Shown here piece by piece: positions 10,940-21,036 of a stretch of 64,000 nt of DNA. Positions within the stretch are counted from its first letter, which is position 1. Each line of letters opens with the position of its first letter. The stretch is from Triangularia verruculosa (taxonomy: Eukaryota > Ascomycota > Sordariomycetes > Sordariales > Podosporaceae), in assembly GCA_033296885.1 (NCBI GenBank), contig MU863946.1, positions 1 to 64,000 on the forward strand, written 5' to 3'. A program made the translations under genes and the position numbers. Below the pieces are notes generated by a model. The model worked only from the letters and a program-made list of their open reading frames with translations, made no database searches and was not told where the DNA came from.

Positions 10940-11645
10940 TGGTTTCAGGCGAAGGCAGGGAGAGAGACAGCTGAGTAAGTTTTGCAGGGAGGTCAGGAGC
11001 CAATGGAATTAAAGCAACAGAGCTGGTATGAGATCGAATATGCCGTGACCACAAAGCAGATCACCGGTTGTGTCTTTTGACACCTGTTCTCTGAAGCTGT
11101 GAGAAAATGCGACGTGATTTTTCTTAGTGACTGCAGGTCCCCAAATCTGTCTTCGGCCCCCAAAAGTCACCAAACTTGCCTACCCAGCAACAGCATGGAG
11201 CCTCAAGGGAGCTTGGACCACTGTTGTTGTGCAAATGGGGTAGCTCGGATAGATGAATAGAGAAAAATAGCCCCGCTTAAAACAATAAGAGCCTGATGCC
11301 CCACATGAAGATGCTGCTAAGGCGATAATCAGACGAAAATATCGATATAGCCGTTTTTCTTTTCAAGCAGCAACTCGACCACATCACTAACACCCCGATA
11401 CCGGCAAAACGCACGGGCCAGAAAGATGCCATCCGATCGCTCCGACGAGGCGCCTGAGGGCCCTCGGCTGCGTTTCCCCAGGCTCCCAGCCGACGCTAGC
11501 AGCGCCTGGGAGCCCTTCTACATCCGTCGTCCCGCGGCGACCTGAGCGACCAGCGCGGCTGCCAACCATCTTCGAAGAAGGTGAAGAGGGCGAAGAAGCG
11601 CCAGAGGAACAGTCACCAGAACAATTCCTCCGCGAGCTCCAGGAG
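10940..11645. other. Divergent region between NUP53 and ATG29
   Basis: This is the shared upstream region. The ATG29 frame stays open upstream of 11646 back to about 11388 but without an ATG. Another ATG at 11426 opens a 39-codon frame that could be joined to it by a 52-nt intron with a weak donor (11526..11577, phases match). The true ATG29 start may therefore lie here. Confidence 0.45.
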
Positions 11646-13283
11646 ATGGAGGAGCAGCGACGGCAGAGAGAGGCTCGGGCCCAAGAGCCCAAAGAAACCA
11701 AAGACCAAGCGACGAAGCAGGAACCCAAGTACCTGCTCTACGTTCGCTTGCCCATCAAGCGCGGCGACTTTGTCGACCCACCGTTGGTAAGTGGCACACT
11801 CGCACTGTGCCCGCCTTGCGACTCTCACTGACATCGACACACAGTTCGACTGGAACGAGGAGAAATCCGAGGCCCTTTGGGACATCATCTCCGATCATTC
11901 TCGTTCAGGTGCTAACATCAACTGTAAGTCACTTCTTTTTTCTGTTCAAAAGTCGAAAGACAGGGGCTAATAACCTGAACAGGGGCTGAGCTGTAAGAGT
12001 TGCTCACTGAATTGGCAATGAAATGTTTACTGTGAGCTAACACTGTGTGCTTATAGAGCCTCACGATTCGAAGTCACTGTTGAGTTCCTACTTCAAATGG
12101 CAAACTATCTCACTGATCGCCATGCAAACCAAATTCGCGCTCAGATGCTCAAGGCGGCCACAGGAAGAGGTTCTGCTGCCCCTTCCCCTATACCCGGCGC
12201 CGAGCCTACTTCCTACATCACCAATCATCCTCACGTATCGGAGTCCCTGAGGCGCACCGGTTCAGCCAGTGGCAGAGCTCCGTCTTCTCTTTCCATGCGC
12301 AACGAAGGCTTCTCGGCTCCTCTGCCCAGAAATGATGCAGGCTTTTCCAGCAATATTGGAGCCAGCCCTTCTACTACCAAGCCTACTGCCATCCCTCTTC
12401 GCCCTGCTGTCTCTCGCAATTCATCTGCCAGCACCACGATCCCCACCCAGAACCAGCTCGGCATTAGACCAGCCCCTTCTGCTACTTCTAGCCGTCCTTC
12501 GGGCCGTTACTTATCCTCTTTCTCGCATCAACAGCGCGCAGGAACAGATCAAGATGACACCTCGACCGTAGGCGCTGCCCAACCATCCGTCTCTACCAGC
12601 CCTGCCGCCTCTGACAGCGAGGAGGAATCCGACTCTGACGATTCTCCTGTTCAAAGCCGTATCATCCGTCGTCCTCCCAGATTCTCTGTTCACGGCGATC
12701 ATCGTGCCGGTTTTGACGGTCTGGCCGAAGAAGACGAGGAAGAGCCCGAACCTGCTTTTTTGCCTCCGCAACACCAGCAAGATCTAGGAGCTACATTGAG
12801 AGGAGTCCCTACTGGTATCGGTAGTCGCGCTGAATTTAGCCAAACATCCGATTCATCTGCAAGTTCGGCTGCGATTGTTCATCGTCCTGATGCCAGTTTG
12901 ACAGCTGGTGGGGGTAGATATCCTTCTACTGCTGGTGGTCAGGGCCATATCCACGGAGCATTGTCACCAAGAAGCAGAACTGCCGAGCTGAGGGACAAGG
13001 GCAAGGGTGTTTCTCGTGAGGGCAGCGACGGCACTGGAACTCCTAGCATGGGCAGCAGCTTTAGCGACCTTGATGGTGAGTTTGGACCGCATCTGCAGAT
13101 TCGTGTGAGGTCAGAAACTAACAAAAATGAACAGATGCCTCAGTCACCCAGTCGGCTCTGGAAGAAGCCCTCGCGAGTAGAATGCAAGACGGCACGATTG
13201 GGAGCAGAATGAGCGTGATTGGACATGCAATCAAGAGTCGCTACCTGCCCAAAAGCCCAAAGTCACCTGAGGGGAAGCGTTGA
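11646..13283 (+). CDS. ATG29: Autophagy protein ATG29
   Basis: Model: join 11646..11786, 11845..11923, 11983..11992, 12057..13075, 13135..13283, giving 465 residues from this start. The N-terminal ATG29 domain reads YLLYVRLPIKRGDFVDPP, FDWNEEKSEALWDIIS and then FEVTVEFLLQMANYLTDRHANQIRAQM, which is diagnostic of the family. A long disordered Ser-rich region follows, then a conserved C-terminus (SVTQSALEEALASRMQ, IGHAIKSRYL). Atg29 forms the Atg17-Atg31-Atg29 scaffold that starts phagophore formation. The third exon is only 10 nt and encodes the Trp-Ala-Glu join to the next helix; removing it breaks the frame. The start is uncertain (see the region before it). Confidence 0.88.
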
Positions 13284-14092
13284 GAGCTTGGGAATCTTCT
13301 CGAAGAGTTTGTACGATTAGATATGGTTTAATGGGGCGATCTTGGAGCTGGACTGGGAAAGCTCGGCTGGGCGGCAGATGTTTTTATGCTCTTGAATCGT
13401 CTTTTTATTTGTAGATATCTATATGTATAGCGCCGGCGTTTGGCGGGAAGCGCGAGCACGCGCAGGCAGGCGTTCGGGCGCGAATGGAGACTTGTTCTTG
13501 CGGATATCGATCAGTGTGATCTGTGACCTCCCCGACTTTTTCTAGAGGCGTTCAGCCAAGAGTACCGACGTACCGCCGGTAGTTTTCTTCAGATTTTCGA
13601 GACGGAGCGATCGTCGTCCGGGAGACAAGAAGGGCGATGGAGATGCGGTGCACAGTCACGAAAGTTTCCGAGTCAACTAAACGTTAGCAACAAACAGACC
13701 GGCCAGCCACCCTGAAGAATATTTAACCGATAGACATCACAATATAGCTTGATCAGTCTTTAGAATCCGTGGAGAGGCCTATCGAATATCATTCAATATC
13801 TCCTGCATCTTCTGTAGTAGTCTCACTTCTTTTGCCCACAACATAAGGTACAAGTACCTCAGCGGACAAGCACCCGATCGCTACTTTGCAATGAAGCCAA
13901 AACACTGACCCTGCTAGGGAGAGTCAGTAAAAGTCCCTGAAGCACTTTCTTCCACCATATCCATACTTCATGTTGTGTCTTGGTGGATTTGAGGCCTTGA
14001 CACTCCCAATTCAGTGACAAAACAGAGATAGATACCTCTGCTAATCGAAAGTGCCGTCCAGCAGAGACACTGGTCATGAAGCGATTCATTCT

Positions 14093-14105
14093 GGGGGGGG
14101 GGGGG
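14093..14105. repeat. Homopolymer of 13 G
   Basis: Thirteen consecutive G are flanked by unique sequence. It may be a polymorphic tract or a place where read errors accumulate. Confidence 0.9.
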
Positions 14106-14621
14106 TTTCTGGACACAGCATCCTGCTTACCTACAGTCACAGTCGGGCATCGTGGCAGATCTCAAGTGTCGAATTAGGGAATCAGCTCGCCCACCACAAC
14201 CATCATCAAGCTCAATATCTTGAGGCATCATGAAAGATAAGGCGGGGAATTCGAGTATCTTCCCGGAAAAGTAGACTTCCGCGGAAACATTCTTGTCCCG
14301 AGGAAATGCAAGACTTGAAGAATAGGTTACACCCGCGGAGAAGAGGCATCACCTCCTGGGCCAGCTCAGAGATAGTCACTGAATAGGTCAAGAAAAGGTA
14401 TATGTTAGGTAGCCCGGGAACCTTCCATATGATGGGTTGGGTGAAATCAGTAGAAAGCTACACAACCTAGACATGAGCTTGACAACTCCAGTTCAACGAA
14501 GGGGGCATATCAGAGGTCGGTACGGAATGGAACTGCTTCTCCGCGGATGCAACTTTGTTTGTGTGATTGCTGCTGCTTAACGTGAAACTTTGGCACGGGC
14601 GGAGTAGCAGTGCATCTGTCT

Positions 14622-14893
14622 GCATGGAAACCGGCGAGAAAATGAAGCCAACGAAAGATTGAAGCCGGGGAGAAAAGGAAGCCGGGGAGAAAAGGAAACC
14701 GGGGAGAAAGAGGACAGAAAGTGTCTTCAGAAATTGAACCCGGGCAGATTTGAACCCGGGCAGATTGAACCCGGGCAGAAAACGAGATCGACAGAAATCG
14801 AACCCGGGCAGAAAACGAGGCTATGCAGAAAGCGAAGCCGGGCAGAAAGAGAACCCAAAAATTGAAGCCGGGCAGGAAATGAAGCCGGCGAGA
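14622..14893. repeat. Degenerate minisatellite, core GAASCCGGGSAGAAA
   Basis: About a dozen imperfect copies of a 15-20 base unit appear, in sub-families: GAAGCCGGGGAGAAAAG near the left, GAACCCGGGCAGATT in the middle (three near-tandem copies around 14735-14785), GAACCCGGGCAGAAAACGAG next, and GAAGCCGGGCAGAAA at the right. The minus strand reads open through it as repeated Phe-Leu-Pro-Gly-Phe, which I take as a by-product of the repeat and not a gene. Confidence 0.85.
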
Positions 14894-15391
14894 GCATGCA
14901 GAAGCCATGCACGGTGATGCAGAGCCACCCACCAATTTGAGATGTGGTGTTCAAACTCCGCTCACTTACAGACGGTGGTCTCGATCTCAAGATCCAACCT
15001 GAAATGACAGCTCTGCTGTCCTCCGCAGTTTTTGGTACATCTTACTCTCTCTAGCATCCGCGATGGTTCGGAAGGACGACGCCCTTTGCTCCTCCGTGTC
15101 CATTGTCACATTGAACCAGGCCGGAAGTTGTCCGCGGTTGCAACTGCAGGGCCAACTCACTTTCGAGGATGCTCCGGCGTAGCTCGAGGTTTTATCGAAT
15201 AGAAAAATGTGAGCACAGTGACATCAAACTCCATACTGACACTTTGAGGTTGACGTGATTCCTTGGGCCTTGTACATAGGGAGCAACATTCCCCTTTTTG
15301 TGGCGGCGCCCAAGTGTTTCGAACACCACACACGCATCACATATCGCATTCATCGGACATCATTCCTCTTGTTTGAAAGACGAGATGTCGA

Positions 15392-15640
15392 ATTTCTGCG
15401 CGCAAGAAAGAGAATTCTTGCGCAGTGCCCCGCATCTTAGGTTTGGAGGAGGTGACTTATGCATGGGTTGCAGGTTGCCGATGGAAAGAACGATATCATT
15501 GGTCCGTGTCTCTCGGGTTCGCGTATCTCCACCAATCGTAGAGTTTATGGCGAGAGCATGTCTGAGAACTTATTGGGAGTGCGCAACAATTCAGTTGCGA
15601 TTTTCTGCGCGCAAGAGAAGAATTTGTGCGCGCAAATAAA
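15392..15640. repeat. Two copies of a GCGC-containing palindromic element
   Basis: The motif TTTCTGCGCGCAAGA occurs near 15394 and again near 15603. The first copy forms an inverted repeat with 9-base arms (GCGCAAGAA 15400-15408, TTCTTGCGC 15415-15423) around a 6-base loop. The second carries its complementary side as TTTGTGCGCGCAAA. A third partial GCGCG lies near 15656. Confidence 0.7.
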
Positions 15641-17921
15641 CCAAATGTATTTTTTGCGCGGGTGGGGTTGACTGAGGGCGAACTAATATGAGCCGTCACA
15701 TGCGAGGTGGCTTGTTGAGTGACACTTCGTGAGTTGAGGAACTTCATGAGAGTGAAAACTTGGTGAGAGTGAGTGAAGATGATGTCATCGTGACGAAGAT
15801 TGACGAGGTTTTAATGTTTGGTCATTCTGTACTCATTCTCAAGTCAAGATATCATCATTTTGCTGTCGTTGTGGCGTAAGGTCCCAGTCATGATGCCTTC
15901 ATAATATCGTCAGGCCAATCACATCCCCTCGCCAAAAGTCCATGATGAATTATTTGAGATGAAAATGAGAGTACTTGCCGAAGCCAATGATGGGATCATG
16001 ACAGGAAAATGAAAACTCGCCGGTCTCAATTGCTCGATGCACAGGAAGCATTTCGACGCCGACCACAAACAACGAGCTGCATACCCTTTCGGCTTCTGGC
16101 TTACTGATGCCAACGAATCAAGATATTTTTTACGTCACACACCACAAGAATATGCCTCATACATTATTCTCAAGACCATCATGATCAAGTGGGCTCCCAT
16201 TCTGCTCAATCATATACTCAAGTTGCGGAGATAATGTTCCTTTGCAAAACGAATCCACCGGGGAACAAGCTCCTGAGCTGCTTGACCTGATCAATCGTAC
16301 CTGCCTTTTTGGTCGAGGAGGCATCATGACAGCTGTGGTGTTACCTTGACTGGCAATCAAGCGAAATGTGGTCGGCGAGAACACCAGAGTTGCAAACGCT
16401 GTATGGTTGCTCGAAATCAACCTGCCCCTATAGCTGACGTTTGATATGTCAAGCCCGGGCGAATCCATAAGCAAGATCAAACTTCACATTCCTACGTGGT
16501 TGTCAGTTGCTGCATGGCTCTAAGCTCCTGTAGATAGAATATCTGCAACCGCTCTTGACCGGTGCGGGTCCGTTCGAGGACTGCTTCGACCTGCGTGCAT
16601 ATTTGCTGTAAATTCGTTGACCGGTGTGGGGAAACCATCATGGTAGAAGTTGGCCAGTCTTCAAGAAGGTGGTGTGAAGTGAACCCTGGAGAGGAACTTG
16701 TGAAGTTCCCGAGACTTGCAATATGTCTCGAGTGAAAGGTGAAGTACCGGACCATCCACATGTCTCGGCTGGCTTCGCAATGTACCTACTCCGTATTTGT
16801 TGTGTCTTGTCATTTCTGACGAGGTAGCGTTCGACGCTGAACTTCGCTTGCGCATGCCCCGAGTATCGGTTTTCCGCGGAAGGAGGATCATTCTTGAAAG
16901 TGCCCCATCTTGATTGATTGGTTGAGCGGTCTGTTAGTTGCATGTCATGTTCCATGGAACCTCGCCATACGTGCGGGCACATCGGGATGCAAACCTGAGA
17001 TCAACGTGTACGTGGGAACGGTAGCAGGGGATCAAGCAACTCCTCCGAGTGAGCACTTAAGTAGGAGCCGATGGATGGCAGACTATTTCACAGCATTTGC
17101 TGCAAGAAGATAACAAGAATGGGATTGACTGGCGCGTCTCTCGGGGCATCTCATGTCGATATCAGCGGGGTTGAGACATGACTTGGTTTGGGTTGCATCA
17201 AAATCGGGTTAGCAGTCACCGGATGGTGGGTTAGGGGAGTTAGTGATAGAGAGGGCGCTAATCCGGGATCAGTCAGTGCGGCGATGCCCACCATCTCCTA
17301 GTTCCTTCTTCCTTGTCTTCAATATCCTACCTTATTTTGATGCTATCATGTTTGTTAACAAGTCACTCCTTCCTCATATGTCATCTTTGAACATGTGATT
17401 TGTCTGGGTATCGAGCATCACATCAGTTCTTGAAGACACCGGCCAGAGGTGCGCCCCTTACATGGGCAGTCGACAAGGCTCCATCAATCATATTTTCATA
17501 CCAGAGAAAAGACAGAATCTCTTGATATCAGCGCTGACATGACCTGGCATGAAGCCTCTACAGTCTAGTATCTCGTGCCGTGAACGCCACAAAGCACATC
17601 CCAAGCTGTCCCGTGCTCTCGTCTTCCTGTACGCTATGTATGCTGTGACGGACATGGTACCCGAACCCTGCTGAAACAAAATTACTTCCCAACTTCGCAC
17701 ATCCTCTAAGAACTCCCCATTAAGAACCAACTTTTGACTTCCCAATACTACTGATCCGCATTCAGCCTGTTGCACTACTAGCAAAATGTTGTGTTGAAGC
17801 AAGGTCACCGCCCAGACATTCCACGTCCAGACCCTTATTCGACTGGACTTCTCTATTCGAGATATGGAGCTTGTCTCGGCTTTACGAAGAGGGTGATGGA
17901 TTCAAAGATGAGGGACCTGGG

Positions 17922-18614
17922 TCAAATGTAAGCAATCATTATACCTCGCGATTGCAGCCAATGCTTACCATCTTCAGTTTGCATAGTCTGGGCCTTGATG
18001 CTTGGATTTTTCCAGTGAATATAGTGCCGAAGTGGCAGTTTTGGTTCTTGGTTCGACTCCATTGCAGCAGGTGTCTTGTCTTTGCTAGAACTTGCCTCGC
18101 CGGGTGCGGTCCCACCCTTGATCGATATGGTGTCGCAAGAGCTCCCGGATGATCTCTTGTTGTGCACCAATTCTATCGAATCTCCCGTCACTGGTGTCGA
18201 TTCTCGCTCTCTCGCCTTGTTTTTCATGTCAGCATCACGGCGGGCCTGTAGAGCTCGACAGTAGAATACGCCAACCACTGCCACGAAGACAAGGGTGATC
18301 GTGATAACAATTACGGCAATCTCGGTGGCGGTGATGTTAACAATATTACCGCTGCCTCCTGATTTGTTCTGGATAGCATCTGAAGATTGATTGGGATCAC
18401 CATGGTCCCCGCCTACGGAACCAACATATCCGGACATCCTTATTTTCTGAATGCATTGTCAGTTCAAAGGGCTTATTGATATGGCCAGGCATAACACCAG
18501 TCAACACCCACGTACCGGAACTGCGTATGTGTGGATTCCGAGCTGCTGCCACGGGTCGATATTGAGGGCTGTAGTCGATCGAAGAAGCCGAGAACTGCGT
18601 CCAGTCAGTCTCAT
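17922..18614 (-). CDS. Putative single-pass membrane protein, gene model uncertain
   Basis: The supported part is the exon 17922..18446. It encodes a Gly/Asn/Ser-rich segment, one clear transmembrane helix (EIAVIVITITLVFVAVVGVFYC, split here as EIAVIVITIT and LVFVAVVGVFYC), a basic stop-transfer stretch (RALQARRDADMKNK) and a Ser/Lys-rich tail. This is the architecture of fungal wall-sensor-like proteins. One model adds 18516..18614 through a GTACGT..CAG intron, total 207 residues, but it lacks a signal peptide. A competing reading of 18516..18690 in another frame is at least as protein-like and would join by a GTGGGT donor at about 18511 to an acceptor ending at 18439; its own upstream end is an acceptor near 18693. 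The 5' end therefore probably lies farther right. Confidence 0.45.
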
Positions 18615-21036
18615 CTTGCCATGAGAGGATCGTTGCGCTGGACAGACCTGATAAGTGTTGGGAGTTGAGTATGAATAAGGCGACCAAAGCCTGTCACTTT
18701 CCGTGTGGCCGGATCGCTACCGGTCCCGACGTGTCCCAGAGAAAGCCGGGAAGCCAGAATATGGAACTGACCGACAGCTGCATATGGGGAGCAGTTCGCC
18801 GGCTACGAGAGCAGAGCAGTCAACGTTTTCACAACTGACAGAGCACAGTGAACTAAATGGGAATGGGGAACAATGACGAGATGGTACCAGTTCCCTCGCA
18901 CAAGCGGATAGCTGCCAAAACACAGTGAATCAGACAAAATCAGCCGCTCGGCCAGGGCGGTTAACGCTCTCGCTCAGGAGTTTGTGTATCGGATCAATGC
19001 CAGATCCTTTGTTTGACGGGCGCTTTGGAATTGAATGCTGCTCCAGCTCCTCTCCGTCCCATTCTGTCAGCGCAGGTAACAGTGTCACCAGATTTGAGCA
19101 ACAAATGCATTCGATCTCGTGTTCTCGCTCCTACTCCAACCAGATCCATTCCCGTGCCCTAGCCGGGCGATGCTCCCTCGAAAAAAAGGCCAGTCAGACC
19201 TAGCTGCTCAACCTTCGGATACCCGCACAGCCGACGATGGACCACTGTATCTAGCATCTCTGTCTTTCCTGCAGCATTCCGGATCAGTATATATTAGTAC
19301 CCTCCATGGATCAACCTCGTGTACGACGGCCGTGGGCCGCCGGCTGAAGGACAGGCCAAGTGCAAGCGCCTCCCGACACCTTCGACATGAGGTGACTGGC
19401 GCACAAAAAGTCATCTCAGGGGGTTGTTGAAACTGAGCCTATGGCATAGCACTGAGGAATATTACACTGCTTCATGCAGGAAACGCTGGCCGAGATCTCC
19501 GATGTCAGATCGTCAGATGACTTCAGCGACTAGACGGCAGGCCTTTATCATTTAGTGCCAGGGACGGTCATAAAAGAATAACGAACAACCATTCGAATCA
19601 TCACAACAGCCACAACATCAGCACACAAGTTTGTTTCAGTAACCGAAACTGCCAATGTCACCGTCTGTCTCCTCAACTCCCTGTCCCAGACCGATCGAGA
19701 CGACCTTCTTCCTCTGACGGCCTCATTGGCCACGGAGAATATCCAGCCATGGGGGCTGAGACTTCAGCACGCAAACTCACTTAGCATGTCAGCACCCTAT
19801 TTTGACACCTCATTTATTTTCTCTCGTGCGTGGGTAAAGTGGTAGGTACCAGGGTCAGTCTTAAGGACTTAAGCGCACTGATCAAGTGTGGTACTTGTGC
19901 CACTTTGGTCGTCGAGATGGGTGGCACACATTCCCCACATCGTGATTGTGATTGTGTGCAGAGAATCTGCTTTGTGCTCAGCAATCAAGTTGGATTGTAG
20001 CACCGGTGTTGATCGTAGGCAACCACTGTTGCTTTCACCACGATTGGTTTTCTGAGAATCACTAAAAGTCATGCCATACGCCCTTTGAACCACCCGTTTC
20101 TATTCAAGATTGCAAGTGACCACAGTTTCCCGCCTTTGTCAACATCAGATCTCAGTCTCTCTCTTCGCTCTACGGTCCCGAAACTTGATTTCACATTCCG
20201 AAACGGATTTCATTGCCACTTGAAACACCATCTTTGCCCGCGATGTTCTAAGCCCAATGGTTCGAATATTTCGATGTATCGGCCACCTGAGAGAGAGCAC
20301 GAAATGTTGAGCATAATGGATGATTGAAAATGGAATATGAGAGGAAAAAAAGTAGAGGCATTTTGTATTTCGGCAAACCCCAAAGAAAATAGATGCTTGT
20401 CATATTCGGAATAGCAAATACCCACCTTTTTGCACTTGACTTGTGACCTTGAGCAAAGTTGCAACACCTGAAAATCCGCTTAAGTTTGACTGATGCCAAC
20501 AATAAATAAATCAAAAATAGTTGTTACCTAAGAGAGAGATGAAGACCAACTCAGCGGTCTGAGCAGGGTGGCCGGTTACGAAAATCCGTGGATTTTCTCC
20601 GGTTCGGACGAGGGAGCTATCGGTTGCAAGTCCCTGGGGGGATCAACACCAATACCCTTACCATTTGACCTGACCACGAGGGCGCCCTGGTAAGGGTACT
20701 GGTGCTGTTGGAAGGAGTGCGGTCGAACTAATATATATACCGTGGACCTGCTTCTAGGGAAGGAACGACCGATATGACTGCAGTGCGGTGTCAGACAGCC
20801 ACCAGGAAAGCCAGGTTTCCCCTACACATAAAGATATGAGACCGCAGCAATCTACCAGCTTGGCATCATACAAATGCCTCCCCGTGTATGTGTATCCTAA
20901 ACGAACCACCCTATTCCCAAAACTCCCAAAATGATGCCCCCAAACTCCAACCAATGCAGTATATACACCTCCCCTCAAGACCATACATAGCCCACGGTCA
21001 ACGACACTCACTCTCCCAATACGCCGAATACGTCTG
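18615..21036. other. Gene-poor region
   Basis: About 2.4 kb without a confident gene. Upstream exons of the membrane protein may occupy 18615 to about 18925. Beyond that, ORFs are short and featureless. A set of hairpins lies at 20580-20698, with an ATATATATA run close after at about 20731. Confidence 0.45.
20580..20698. repeat. Pair of perfect inverted repeats
   Basis: Hairpin 1: arms GAAAATCC (20580-20587) and GGATTTTC (20590-20597) with a 2-base loop. Hairpin 2: arms TACCCTTACCA (20653-20663) and TGGTAAGGGTA (20688-20698), 11 perfect base pairs with a 24-base loop. They could be a structured RNA or palindromic protein-binding sites. No known RNA family was recognised. Confidence 0.7.

Larger units (their letters stand above)
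13284..17921. other. Gene-poor region
   Basis: About 4.6 kb without a supportable gene. ORFs are short, overlap on both strands, and none shows a domain. The region holds a 13-base G run (14093..14105), a degenerate GC-rich tandem repeat (14622..14893) and two copies of a GCGC-containing palindromic element (15392..15640). No transposase, reverse transcriptase or terminal repeat was recognised. Confidence 0.55.

Noticed and set aside
14510..14935. 141-codon minus-strand ORF with FLPGF repeats
   Set aside because: Its open frame follows from the minisatellite unit; no start context, signal peptide or splice evidence.
16638..16982. 114-codon minus-strand ORF
   Set aside because: No domain or codon pattern; surrounded by other chance ORFs in the gene-poor block.
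18051..18060. GGTTCGACTCC, matching a tRNA B-box
   Set aside because: It lies inside the coding frame of the membrane protein exon, and no A-box or clover-leaf arms are found at the right distance.
13284..21036. Possible transposon relic
   Set aside because: No transposase, integrase or reverse transcriptase motif and no terminal repeats could be seen, so no mobile element is called.
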